From a virus: a stretch of DNA of 24,095 nucleotides. The notes below the pieces were generated by a model, which did not search any database, had not been told where the DNA came from, and worked only from the letters and a program-made list of their open reading frames with translations. The stretch is taken from IMG/VR virus record IMGVR_UViG_3300047560_000181, positions 1 to 24,095 of that record; one strand, written 5' to 3'. This document shows, in pieces, positions 14,469 to 23,220 of the stretch (position 1 is the first letter of the stretch; the number at the start of each line of letters is the position of its first letter). The translations under genes and the position numbers were made by a program.

Positions 14469-16013
14469 ATGGCGACACGCAGAGGCATCAATCAGTTAGT
14501 TCAGCACAACGCAGCTCGTGTTGCGTCACTTCCTGCGCCTATTGGCGGGTGGAACGTGCGTGATTCGATTGCTAACATGGAAGTCGTTGACGCTGTGCAA
14601 TTGACTAACTTGTTCCCGTCTGTGAACAACGTGGTGCTGAGACCGGGCTACACGAAGCACGCTACAGGTCTTGGCGGTCAAGTTCAATCTTTGATGGGCT
14701 ATTCGTCTGGCGTAACAAACAAGCTATTTGCTGCTGTAGCTGACGAGATTTATGACGTAACAGCAAGTGGGCCTGTCGGCGCACCAGACCTGTTTGGCTT
14801 GTCTAACGCCAAATGGGAATATGTAAACGTCACTACGCCTGCTGGCGGCTACCTATACGCTGTAAACGGCGTTGATGACCCAATTATCTATAATGGCACA
14901 ACGTGGATTACTCCTGTCATTACAGGCGTCGATCAAAAAGACTTAAACAACATCACAACGTTTAAAAACCAAGTTTGGTTTACTGAAAACGATACGCTCA
15001 AAGCATGGTATTTGCCTACGCTGTCGATTCAAGGCGCTGCTGCATACATTGACATGAGCGCAGTCGCTCAGTTAGGTGGGCATCTCGTAAACGTTGGCAC
15101 TTGGACAATTGATGCAGGCTACGGCGTTGACGATAACCTTGTGTTTATTACGTCAAATGGCGAAGTTATTGTTTACAGCGGCACAGACCCTAGCGATGCA
15201 ACAAAATGGGCGTTAGTAGGCGTTTGGCGTGTTGGTAAACCTGTCGGCAAGCGCTGCATGATTAAATACGGTGGCGATATTGTCATCTTGACGTATAACG
15301 GCGTGTATCCGCTTGCTGCGAGCTTACAATCTTCACGTTTAGACCCTAGAATTGCGCTGTCAGACAAAATTCAGGGCGCATTTGCTGCTGCAACACAAAC
15401 TTACGGCGATACGTTTGGTTGGCAAATGATATTTGACCCAAAGCACAACGCTTTAAGCGTTAATGTGCCAATTTCAGTAGGACAACAACAGCAATATGTA
15501 ATGAATAACATCACAAAAGCGTGGTGTAACTTTACAGGCTGGGCTGCAAACTGTTGGGAAATCTTTGAAAACGAGCCATATTTTGGCGCTAACGGCTACG
15601 TTGCACACGCATGGGATGATACTTATGCAGATGACGGTGCAAACATCAATTCAAACGCATTTCAAGCGTTTAATTACTTTGACTCTCGTGGTGTAAAAAA
15701 GTATTTCACACGAGCAAGACCTAGTTTGTTCACAAATGGCGCACCCTCAGTCTTTGTCGGCATGAACGTTGATTTTGATTTGCAAGATACGACTGCATCA
15801 TTAGCGTTTTCGCCTAGCAACTTCGGTTTATGGGACACAGCGCTGTGGGACAGCTCGTACTGGGGAACAGAAAATATTATTAGCAATAACTGGCAAGGCA
15901 TTACTGGCATCGGTTATTGCGGGTCAACTCAATTTAAGACAGCTTCACAAGGCGTGACTATCTTGTGGGCATCAACTGATATTGTGTACCAACTCGGATG
16001 GGCTGGAATATAG
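14469..16013 (+). CDS. tail/neck hub protein, P22 gp10-like (DNA stabilisation)
   Basis: Started at the ATG at 14469, directly after the gp4-like gene, this encodes 514 residues (P22 gp10 is 472). An upstream in-frame start at 14424 would overlap the gp4-like gene by over 40 bases and I reject it. The sequence LPAPIGGWNVRDSIANMEVV, LTNLFPSVNNVVLRPGYTKH, then repeated beta blades with W-x-x-P and YNG motifs suggests a beta-propeller-like head completion protein. Such proteins plug the neck after packaging and connect to the tail needle or fibre. I base the gp10 link on position after gp4, size and these motifs. Confidence 0.75.
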   Translation: MATRRGINQLVQHNAARVASLPAPIGGWNVRDSIANMEVVDAVQLTNLFPSVNNVVLRPGYTKHATGLGGQVQSLMGYSSGVTNKLFAAVADEIYDVTASGPVGAPDLFGLSNAKWEYVNVTTPAGGYLYAVNGVDDPIIYNGTTWITPVITGVDQKDLNNITTFKNQVWFTENDTLKAWYLPTLSIQGAAAYIDMSAVAQLGGHLVNVGTWTIDAGYGVDDNLVFITSNGEVIVYSGTDPSDATKWALVGVWRVGKPVGKRCMIKYGGDIVILTYNGVYPLAASLQSSRLDPRIALSDKIQGAFAAATQTYGDTFGWQMIFDPKHNALSVNVPISVGQQQQYVMNNITKAWCNFTGWAANCWEIFENEPYFGANGYVAHAWDDTYADDGANINSNAFQAFNYFDSRGVKKYFTRARPSLFTNGAPSVFVGMNVDFDLQDTTASLAFSPSNFGLWDTALWDSSYWGTENIISNNWQGITGIGYCGSTQFKTASQGVTILWASTDIVYQLGWAGI

Positions 16014-16411
16014 TCCAAGGCGCTGAAATCGGCGCTTGGGTTGCGGATCGAATTGCAGGTGAGTTTTACTCAGAAACGAGTAGCGCTATTGGACTACAGA
16101 AAGATGGCGCAACGATAGCAGGCGTGATTTACGAAAATTGGAACAAAGCATCTATTTTTTGTCACATAGCGATTGAAGCAAGGTTAACAAAAGCGTATTT
16201 AAAAGCGATTTTTGATTACCCGTTCAATGTGTGCAAAGTGAAGAAAATTATTGTGCCAGTAGTCTCAAACCACGTTAAAAGTATAAAATTAGTAACAAAT
16301 ATGGGGTTCACCGAAGAAGCTAGAATCGTTGACGGTTCGCAAGACGGTGACATTATATTTTTGACAATGACAAGAGAAAATTGTCGATTTTTAGGGGTTC
16401 GTTATGGGTAA
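15998..16411 (+). CDS. GNAT-fold acetyltransferase-like protein
   Basis: The protein has 137 residues and starts 16 bases inside the gp10-like gene. It shows the GNAT outline: an A-G-V-I-Y strand, I-F-C-H-I-A-I-E-A strand, K-K-I-I-V-P-V-V-S-N-H and then SIKLVTNMGFTEEARIVDG, a typical motif with Asn-x-x-Ser-x-x-x-x-x-x-x-GF-x-x-E-A near the acceptor side. The canonical R/Q-x-x-G-x-G/A acetyl-CoA loop is not clear, so activity is uncertain. GNAT-like proteins are recurrent in the neck-to-ejection gene region of podoviruses. The gene overlaps the next one by 8 bases. The substrate is unknown. Confidence 0.78.
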   Translation: MGWNIVQGAEIGAWVADRIAGEFYSETSSAIGLQKDGATIAGVIYENWNKASIFCHIAIEARLTKAYLKAIFDYPFNVCKVKKIIVPVVSNHVKSIKLVTNMGFTEEARIVDGSQDGDIIFLTMTRENCRFLGVRYG

Positions 16412-17675
16412 GTCAGTTCAAGCGCCGCCAGTTCCGGATTATGTCGCAGCAGCGAAAGAGCAGGGCAAGCAAAATCTTGATGCGGCAAAAACGTCTGTTG
16501 TTTTGTCAAACCCAAATGTAATCACCCCCTATGGGACGCAAACTGTTTCATACGGCACTCCTACTTTTGACGAATCTCGTTACAACACAGATTTTGCAAA
16601 TTATCAGCAAAAAGCAAAGAACATCAATCGAAATGCTTTTTATCAGTCTGGCACTACAGACGAAGGCAATAAGTACAATTATTTTGATGATGCTGCGTAT
16701 CAAGCCGCATTAAAAGAAATAGGGGCAGCGCCTGATAGAAGTGCTTACACAACGCCAGGCACTCCGACTGTTACTCAAACTTTAACGCCACAAGCGCAAC
16801 AAACCCTTGATTCACAACAAAGAATTCAAACAGCTTTAGCTAATCTTGGTGAAGTTGGCATTGCTAATGCTCGTGCAACGTTGGAAAAACCTTTTGTTCC
16901 GACAACAACGGAAATTAAACACGATTTTGGTGGTTATGGCGAAGTGCCATTAGCTCAAGATTACATGGCAAAGACAGATGTGCCATTACAGTATTCTTTG
17001 GATACAAGTAATTTAGCGCCTATGCCAATCAATGTTGGCACAAAAGCACAAGATTTAATTTTGCAACGTTTAAACCCAACAATTCAAGCTGGGGATACTT
17101 CGTTCAAACAATCATTGGCAAACCAAGGGTTAATGCCTGGCACAGCAGCCTACGATGCAGCATATAGAAATCGAGCAAATCAAATTAACGATTTGTATAA
17201 TCAAGCGGCACTTACAGGCATCAATCTTGATTTAACAGCTCGTCAACAAGGTTTAAATGAACAAAACTTGTTAGGCACTTTTGCAAATCAAGCGCAACTT
17301 GCAGGTGCTGGTTTATACAATTCGGCAATGGGGCAAAATTACGGTCAAGGAATGACCTCACAAGGCACTCAATTTTCTCAAGGTCTTAACAAAGCTCAAT
17401 TTCAAAATACTGCACAACAACAACAGCTTGCACAAGATATGGCATTGCGAGCGCAGCCAATTAACGAAGTTATTGGGCTTTTGGGTGGCTCTCAGATTCA
17501 ATTGCCTCAATTCCAAGGTTATCAAGGCACAAGCGTTGCACCTGCACCAACATTTGCGGGTGTGCAAGCACAAAATCAAGCTGCTATGCAAAATTATGGC
17601 ATTCAACAGTCTGGTGCAAACGCAACGACTCAAGGTCTCACTCAAGCGGCGCTGGCTGCGGCAATGTATTTCTAA
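16404..17675 (+). CDS. Gln-rich internal virion (ejection) protein, probable
   Basis: This encodes 423 residues. The N-terminus MGKSVQAPPVPDYVAAAKEQ and NPNVITPYGTQTVSYGTPTF is a widespread opening of podovirus virion proteins. The middle has TPQAQQTLDSQQRIQTALAN and the C-terminal third is rich in Gln, Ala and Asn with helical repeats (GLNEQNLLGTFANQAQLAGA). These features, and position between neck genes and the large peptidase-fused protein, suggest an internal virion or ejection protein. No catalytic domain is visible. The TAA overlaps the next ATG (TAATG). Confidence 0.7.
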   Translation: MGKSVQAPPVPDYVAAAKEQGKQNLDAAKTSVVLSNPNVITPYGTQTVSYGTPTFDESRYNTDFANYQQKAKNINRNAFYQSGTTDEGNKYNYFDDAAYQAALKEIGAAPDRSAYTTPGTPTVTQTLTPQAQQTLDSQQRIQTALANLGEVGIANARATLEKPFVPTTTEIKHDFGGYGEVPLAQDYMAKTDVPLQYSLDTSNLAPMPINVGTKAQDLILQRLNPTIQAGDTSFKQSLANQGLMPGTAAYDAAYRNRANQINDLYNQAALTGINLDLTARQQGLNEQNLLGTFANQAQLAGAGLYNSAMGQNYGQGMTSQGTQFSQGLNKAQFQNTAQQQQLAQDMALRAQPINEVIGLLGGSQIQLPQFQGYQGTSVAPAPTFAGVQAQNQAAMQNYGIQQSGANATTQGLTQAALAAAMYF

Positions 17676-18367
17676 TGTTAGGTTTAGCTTTTTCTGGTGG
17701 CAAAGATTCGCTTGCTTGTTGGTATTTGTACAAAGACAAAAACCCTATAGTTTTTTGGGCAAATACTGGCAAAGCGTATCCTGAAACGATTGAAATAATT
17801 GAAAAAATTAAAGCAGAAGCGATTGAGTTTATTGAAGTAGTTTCAGATCAACAAGGTCAAATTGAAAAGTTTGGATTGCCTAGCGACATAGTGCCAATAG
17901 ACAGCACAAAAGATGGGATGCAATTGACAAAACAAAAGCCTGTAATGGTGCAAAGTTACTTAAATTGTTGTTATCAAAACAGATCAAAACCTTTGATGGA
18001 TGCTGCAAAACAACGTGGGATTACTCAAATGATTCGTGGTCAGCGGCTTGATGAAAGTCATAAAAGCACAGCTAAACACGGTTCAATAGTTGATGGGATC
18101 ATGTTTATTCAACCAATTGAAACATGGTCAAAAGAGCAAGTTTTTGCATTTTTGAGAACGCAAGGTGATTTGCCAGAGCATTTTTCAATAGATCATTCAA
18201 GCCTAGATTGTTATGACTGTACAGCATATTTAAACCATTCTTCAGACAGAATTGCGTGGACAAAAGAAAAACACCCAAAGCTGTATGAAAAATATAAAAT
18301 AAACATGGCGGCGTTAAAAACTGCTGTGTTGCCCACTTATGAAATATTAAGGAATTGCGATGTTTAA
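17675..18367 (+). CDS. PAPS/APS reductase-family PP-loop protein with CC...CxxC signature
   Basis: The protein has 230 residues. It begins MLGLAFSGGKDSLACWY, with the PP-loop SGGKDS at 7-12 that binds the nucleotide phosphates, then a WANTGKAYPET segment, RGQRLDESHKS (121-131) and IQPIETWSKEQVFAFL. Cys98-Cys99 and Cys179-x-x-Cys182, about 80 residues apart, match the 4Fe-4S signature of APS reductases and related enzymes. The usual C-terminal catalytic ECGLH motif of CysH is absent; the protein ends EILRNCDV. Related proteins reduce PAPS or APS, or act in DNA phosphorothioation (DndC) or RNA thiolation. Both ends overlap virion genes, so it is translated with late genes. The substrate cannot be set from the sequence. 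Confidence 0.88.
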   Translation: MLGLAFSGGKDSLACWYLYKDKNPIVFWANTGKAYPETIEIIEKIKAEAIEFIEVVSDQQGQIEKFGLPSDIVPIDSTKDGMQLTKQKPVMVQSYLNCCYQNRSKPLMDAAKQRGITQMIRGQRLDESHKSTAKHGSIVDGIMFIQPIETWSKEQVFAFLRTQGDLPEHFSIDHSSLDCYDCTAYLNHSSDRIAWTKEKHPKLYEKYKINMAALKTAVLPTYEILRNCDV

Positions 18368-18668
18368 TCAAATGGTCAATTTAACGCCTCAACAGCGAAT
18401 GGCTCAAATGTTGCAACAGCAAAGTCAACCTACAGAAGTACAAGGGCAACAAGCTATGCCTCAGTCTATGGGGCAAGCAGCGCAAAGTCCTTTTAGCTCT
18501 ATTCCTGATGCGATGAAAATGTATAGCCAATTTTCTCAATCAAATGACGCACAAGATGTAAAAGATTACATTGCTCGACTAAGATTTGGTCAAGCTCAAA
18601 AAGGCGGTATATTTGATTCGGCAAATGCTCAAGCACCGAATATGACTGCGAACAACTACACGGGTTAA
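18360..18668 (+). CDS. Gln/Met-rich hypothetical virion-module protein
   Basis: This 102-residue protein starts inside the end of the PP-loop gene. The first 60 residues are rich in Gln, Met and Pro (LTPQQRMAQMLQQQSQPTEV) and the rest is polar with a FSSIPDAMKMYSQF helix and a GQAQKGGIFDSANAQ segment. I recognise no domain. It sits between the PP-loop enzyme and the ejection proteins, and the composition resembles small accessory internal virion proteins. Confidence 0.65.
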   Translation: MFNQMVNLTPQQRMAQMLQQQSQPTEVQGQQAMPQSMGQAAQSPFSSIPDAMKMYSQFSQSNDAQDVKDYIARLRFGQAQKGGIFDSANAQAPNMTANNYTG

Positions 18669-18671
18669 ATC

Positions 18672-20090
18672 ATGGCTCTTAACTTCCCCGGCCCATACGA
18701 TGCAGAATTAAATTCAATTGCTCGTCGTGAAAAAATGGCGCAACTCATGCAGCAACAAGCGTTGCAACCTTTAGAAATTAACAGTTTTCAAGGTTTTCAA
18801 GCGCCAATTTCTCCGTTGCAAGGAATTGCGAAAGTATTGCAAATGTACATTGGGTCAAAACAAACAGATGAAGCTGAACAAGCTCGTCAGTTGCTTGGCT
18901 TAAAAGCGCAAACCGAAGGTGAAAATTTAATAGCTCCATTTGTTGGTGGGCAAGTAAATCCCAAACCTGTTGCTGTACAGCCTACAACGCCAATTGCTCA
19001 ACCAGCTCAAGCAAGTGTTGAACCGCCTGTAGCACAAGCATTTCCTATTGGCGCATCGGGTTCAGACCAATTGCCAGCAGTTTCTGAGGTTCGTCCAACA
19101 GGAACAGCACCAACTGTTTCAACAACCGCTTCAACGGCTGCATCAACTGCTGCGCCTACGGTCGCTCCACAAAAAGATATTCGTCAGCTTGTGCGAGCAA
19201 TGATGAATCCTTATGCTGCGCCTGTAGCTAAGATTTTGCTTGAACAAGAATTGAAAAACATTGCTCCAACGGAATTGTCTCGCAAGTTGGTTGAGGCTGG
19301 TTATCCTGTTGGAAGCCCTGAATATCAAACGTTTATGCGTGGCACTATCAACAAAGAAGCAACGCAATCGCACGTACCGGGCAGCGTTATTCAAGGGCCA
19401 CAAGGTATTGCTCACATTCCTAAAACTAGCGAAAATGTCAGCATTCAATATCCTAGCGGCAATTTAAATGCGCCTGTAGCTGTTGAAGTGCCAAATGCTG
19501 CTGACATTACATCAAGACAAAGCGCTAAAGTAGCAGGTTCTGAAGCAATAGCAAGAGAAACTGGAACATTAGCAGCAAAAGAATTGGCTGCAATGCACTC
19601 AGCAGCTCAAAACGCTCAAACAACTGTAGACCAAGCAAATAAAATCAATGACTTGATTGCTTCAGGCGCATTTGCAGGAGCAACTGCTGATATTAAATTG
19701 CAATTAGCAAAATTATTTAACGTTGCTGGTGCTGACAATAATGAAGTAATTAAAAATACCGAAGTATTGATTTCTCAGCTTGGTCAAAATGTTCTTAATA
19801 GCGCCAAAACATCAGGACTTGGGACTGGGCAAGGATTTACAGATAAAGATAAAGATTTTCTTGAAAAAGTTGTTGGTGGTTCAATTACGCTTAATGCTGA
19901 AACGCTTAAAGAATTGGGCAGAATTTCTAAAGATGTTGCACAAAAATCTGTATCTCAATGGAATTCACGTTTTGATAAAATGTCTCCTGACATTGCAAAA
20001 AATGCTGGTTGGAGCAAAGTTGAGCTATCAGGTGTTCATAGTCAAGCTGATATTCAAGCAGAATTAAGACGTAGAGGTTTAATAAAATAA
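18672..20090 (+). CDS. internal virion/ejection protein, probable
   Basis: The protein has 472 residues. It opens MALNFPGPYDAELNSIARRE and KMAQLMQQQALQPLEINSFQ, then has a Pro/Ala/Thr-rich linker (about 95-165) with STTASTAASTAAPTVAPQ, and a mostly helical C-terminal half including AMHSAAQNAQTTVDQANKIN and LGQNVLNSAKTSGLGTGQGF. The last part (FTDKDKDFLEKVVGGSITLN) resembles segments in podovirus ejection proteins. The gene is coupled to the next by TAATG. Such proteins leave the capsid with the genome to form a conduit through the cell envelope; this is inferred from layout and composition. Confidence 0.7.
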   Translation: MALNFPGPYDAELNSIARREKMAQLMQQQALQPLEINSFQGFQAPISPLQGIAKVLQMYIGSKQTDEAEQARQLLGLKAQTEGENLIAPFVGGQVNPKPVAVQPTTPIAQPAQASVEPPVAQAFPIGASGSDQLPAVSEVRPTGTAPTVSTTASTAASTAAPTVAPQKDIRQLVRAMMNPYAAPVAKILLEQELKNIAPTELSRKLVEAGYPVGSPEYQTFMRGTINKEATQSHVPGSVIQGPQGIAHIPKTSENVSIQYPSGNLNAPVAVEVPNAADITSRQSAKVAGSEAIARETGTLAAKELAAMHSAAQNAQTTVDQANKINDLIASGAFAGATADIKLQLAKLFNVAGADNNEVIKNTEVLISQLGQNVLNSAKTSGLGTGQGFTDKDKDFLEKVVGGSITLNAETLKELGRISKDVAQKSVSQWNSRFDKMSPDIAKNAGWSKVELSGVHSQADIQAELRRRGLIK

Positions 20091-22189
20091 TGTCTTTTGA
20101 ACTTCCTGAAGGTATTGACCCTATACTTGGCAAGCAATTACAACTTGCTAATCAGGCGCATATTGAAGAATATGGCACGCCTTTGCCTATTACAAGTATG
20201 GTTCGTACTAGAGAGAAGCAACAGCAATTATTTGATGATTGGCAAAGAGGCGTGCCAAATATTTTTATGCCAACTGACCCGTCAAAAACTGACAAACAGT
20301 TTTTTCACGAAAATGCGGTTGATATAAGTACTAATTTGCATCCAAATTTTGCAAAAAAAATGCAAGAAACTTTTGGTTTGCATAGACCTTTTGGAGAAAA
20401 AGACCCCGTTCATTGGGAAGTCCATCCAACATTTAAAATTAGGTTGGCAAACGGGCCGGTAACTTCTGACGCAAATCAACCAACTATGAGCAATTCATTA
20501 TCAAGTTTAAGCGATGAGCAATTATTAAAACTTGCTGGCAACAATGCTCCTACTGCACAAGCATCAGGTTTGCAAGGCATGAGCAATGAGCAATTGATGT
20601 CAATGTTGCAAACGCCTCAACAAACAGCGCCTCAAGAGCAAAAGCCGTTATCACCTACTGATGTTGCATACGGTGCAATTACTAATTTGCCGTCAAGTGC
20701 ATTGAAATTTGGCAAAGATATTGTTCATACAATAACAAATCCCATTGAATCAATTAAAAATCTTGGAATGACAGCAGCTGGTGGCGTTAAAAATTTAATG
20801 CCAGAATCTGTACAAAAGTTTATTACTTCAATTAGTAGCGAACCGGGGCAGATAGACAAAGCTGTTCAAATGGCTAACGCTGTTGGCGGAGATTTAGCAA
20901 AAAAATATGGGACTGTTGAAGGATTTAAAAAATATTTAGCTACTGATCCTGTTGGCGTCATGGGCGATATGTCTATGTTGTTCACAGGCGGTGGTTCTTT
21001 GGCTGCAAAATTGCCTGGCGTAGTAGGCCGAGCAGGAGAAGTTGTTGCGACAACTGGGCGAGCTATTGATCCATTAAATTTAGCAACAAAAGCTGTAACA
21101 ACGCCTATAAAATTAGCTGAAGCTCTTGCAATTACTCCAGCTTTAGGATTATCAACGGGCGCAGGTGCAGAGGCAATTCGTGAGGCTGCAAAAGCAGGCG
21201 CAGCAGGTGGCACAAAAGCACAAGCATTTTTAGATCAAATGCGAGGCAACGCACCAATTGAAAATGTTGTAAACACAGCAAAAGATGCTGTTGCTGAATT
21301 ATATAAAAATCGTTCAGATCAATATCTTTCGGGGATGAGCAATGTAGCAGGTAATAAAGCCATTTTAGATTTTGCCCCAATTGATGCGGCTATTACAAAA
21401 GCTGAAAAAGTAGGCACATTTAACGGCATACCAATTCGTAAAAATGCGACAGCAGCTTTATCCGAAATAAAACAAGTAATAGATCAATTTCGTGCAGGTG
21501 ATCCTGCAATATTTAGAACTGTTGAAGGTTTTGACAAACTAAAACAAGCAATTAGTGATATTCAACAAAATTTACCGTATGGTACGCCAGCTCGAAAAGT
21601 TGCTGACGAAATGTATAACGCTGTTAAAAATGAAATTGTTAAGCAAGCGCCTGATTATGCAAAAGTAATGAGCGATTATGAAAGCGCAAGTGCATTACTT
21701 AAAGACATTCAAGGCACGCTTTCGCTTAACAAAAACGCAAACGTAGATACTTCAATACGCAAATTGCAATCAATTATGCGTAACAATGCAAACACGAATT
21801 ATGGTCGCAGAGTCGATTTAGCTAAAGAGCTAGAGGCAACAGGAGTGCCTGGCGCTGACACGTTGTTTCCGCAAATTGCAGGGCAAATGCTTAACTCAAA
21901 AACGCCTCGTGGTATTCAAGGCGGAATTTTGCCAAGCGCAGCTGGTGGCGCAGCAGTTTATAGTGGATTAACAAATCCAGCGACACTTGCAATGATTGGT
22001 ACTGGAGCTTTAGCAAGTTCGCCTCGTTTTGTTGGAGAAACAGCATATTACGGCGGAAAAGCATTTGGTGCAGGGCAAAAACTTGCTGACGCTTTAAAAT
22101 CATATACAGGCAAATCGCCAATCGACCCGTACACTTTGCGTATGCTTGCAGCTAAACTAGGTCAACAACAGACTGAAGAACAGAGGTAA
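20090..22189 (+). CDS. ejection protein with N-terminal M15-type peptidase domain
   Basis: The protein has 699 residues. The first 125 residues resemble an M15 (VanY/D-Ala-D-Ala carboxypeptidase-like) peptidase: LQLANQAHIEEYGTPLPITS, MVRTREKQQQLFDDW, FFHENAVDIST with likely zinc ligands His and Asp, and PVHWEVHP with the last His ligand(s). Next come two SDEQLLKLAG/SNEQLMSML repeats (about 140-170), a motif family common in virion proteins. The rest is helical with Gly/Ala-rich hydrophobic segments, for example GAGAEAIREAAKAGAAGGTK, and GAAVYSGLTNPATLAMIGTG near the end, possibly membrane-active. The likely job is local peptidoglycan cleavage and DNA ejection, as T7 gp16 does with a lytic transglycosylase domain. 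The zinc-site assignment is by eye. Confidence 0.8.
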   Translation: MSFELPEGIDPILGKQLQLANQAHIEEYGTPLPITSMVRTREKQQQLFDDWQRGVPNIFMPTDPSKTDKQFFHENAVDISTNLHPNFAKKMQETFGLHRPFGEKDPVHWEVHPTFKIRLANGPVTSDANQPTMSNSLSSLSDEQLLKLAGNNAPTAQASGLQGMSNEQLMSMLQTPQQTAPQEQKPLSPTDVAYGAITNLPSSALKFGKDIVHTITNPIESIKNLGMTAAGGVKNLMPESVQKFITSISSEPGQIDKAVQMANAVGGDLAKKYGTVEGFKKYLATDPVGVMGDMSMLFTGGGSLAAKLPGVVGRAGEVVATTGRAIDPLNLATKAVTTPIKLAEALAITPALGLSTGAGAEAIREAAKAGAAGGTKAQAFLDQMRGNAPIENVVNTAKDAVAELYKNRSDQYLSGMSNVAGNKAILDFAPIDAAITKAEKVGTFNGIPIRKNATAALSEIKQVIDQFRAGDPAIFRTVEGFDKLKQAISDIQQNLPYGTPARKVADEMYNAVKNEIVKQAPDYAKVMSDYESASALLKDIQGTLSLNKNANVDTSIRKLQSIMRNNANTNYGRRVDLAKELEATGVPGADTLFPQIAGQMLNSKTPRGIQGGILPSAAGGAAVYSGLTNPATLAMIGTGALASSPRFVGETAYYGGKAFGAGQKLADALKSYTGKSPIDPYTLRMLAAKLGQQQTEEQR

Positions 22190-22191
22190 TT

Positions 22192-22884
22192 ATGTCTTAC
22201 AACGGGAATGGCGTATTTCAAATCAACACAGCAGGTCAGCCTGTTGTTGCTGGCACAGTCATTAGCTCAACAGCGTTTAATGCGCTGACTAACGACTTAG
22301 CTGGCGGTCTGACTAACGCAATCACTAAAGACGGTCAAAGCACGCCAACAGCAAATATCCCGATGGGTGGCTTCAGGATTACTGATCTTGCAGCAGGTGT
22401 ATCAGCTACAGACGCAGTACGTTTAGCGCAGCTGCAAGGCAACACGCTTAACTACATGACTGTGACTGGCACAGACATTTTGCTTGGTTCTCTTACGCCA
22501 CCACTTTTAGCGTATGTGACAGGCGCAATGTTCAGTTTTATCGTTGCAAACACTAATACTGGTGCTGTAACTCTTAATATTGACGGTTTAGGCGCAAAAG
22601 CGCTGCTTCGCAACGGTACAGAGCCTGTTCAAGCAGGAGATTTAACTGCGGGTAACGTAGTCGTTGTAATATATGACGGTACAGAATTTCAGCTAATCTC
22701 TGTCGGCTTTGGCGGTGGCGCAACTGGCGCTGGTGGCGACAAAATCTTTATCGAGAACGGTCAAACTGTGACAACGAGTTATTCGCTTCCAGTTGGTTCT
22801 AACGCAATGTCTACAGGCCCGATTGCTATCGCATCAGGCGCAACGGTAACAATCCCGTCCGGTAGCACTTGGGCAATTATTTAA
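22192..22884 (+). CDS. tail fibre-like protein
   Basis: This encodes 230 residues behind AGAGG. The start MSYNGNGVFQINTAGQPVVA and GTVISSTAFNALTNDLAGGL, followed by TANIPMGGFRITDLAAGVSA, are motifs common at the N-terminus of phage tail fibres. A beta-rich middle (TGAVTLNIDGLGAKALLRNG) follows. The last 45 residues, with FIENGQTVTTSYSLPVGSNA and IASGATVTIPSGSTWAII, match the C-terminus of the fibre-like gene at 7913. The full protein is too short to be a complete fibre, so it may be an anchor or an adaptor that combines with the next gene products. Confidence 0.8.
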   Translation: MSYNGNGVFQINTAGQPVVAGTVISSTAFNALTNDLAGGLTNAITKDGQSTPTANIPMGGFRITDLAAGVSATDAVRLAQLQGNTLNYMTVTGTDILLGSLTPPLLAYVTGAMFSFIVANTNTGAVTLNIDGLGAKALLRNGTEPVQAGDLTAGNVVVVIYDGTEFQLISVGFGGGATGAGGDKIFIENGQTVTTSYSLPVGSNAMSTGPIAIASGATVTIPSGSTWAII

Positions 22885-22893
22885 GGATAAAAC

Positions 22894-23220
22894 ATGGCTG
22901 GTCAAATTGGACTAAAAGCGCCAAGCGGCGGCACAGTTACGCTAAATGCAGCGGATACGGCAAGCAATTTTGTTGTGACGCTGCCTGCTGCAACAACTAC
23001 GGTTGTAGCTACAGATGTAGCGCAAACGCTTACAAGTAAAACATTAACTTTGCCTGTTTTGACATCGTACACAGTAGCGACTTTGCCTACTGTTGGAACG
23101 ATTGGACGATTGGCTTTAGTTACTGATGCTTTAGCACCGACATTTTTAACAACTATTGTCGGCGGCGGTTTGGTGAAAGCCCTTGTTTTAGATAACGGCA
23201 CTAATTGGGTGGCAATATGA
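22894..23220 (+). CDS. small tail fibre-associated protein
   Basis: The gene encodes 108 residues starting at an ATG behind AAGGATAAAAC. The sequence GTVTLNAADTASNFVVTLPA, then ATDVAQTLTSKTLTLPVL and GLVKALVLDNGTNWVAI is typical of modules in phage tail fibres and appendages. It is composed of beta strands with no enzyme motif. The stop overlaps the start of the glycine-rich gene (ATGA at 23217-23220). Confidence 0.75.
   Translation: MAGQIGLKAPSGGTVTLNAADTASNFVVTLPAATTTVVATDVAQTLTSKTLTLPVLTSYTVATLPTVGTIGRLALVTDALAPTFLTTIVGGGLVKALVLDNGTNWVAI

Noticed and set aside
17428-17784. A 118-aa frame overlapping the ejection protein and PP-loop genes
   Set aside because: It is a shadow frame across two supported genes, with no start signal and no family-like sequence.
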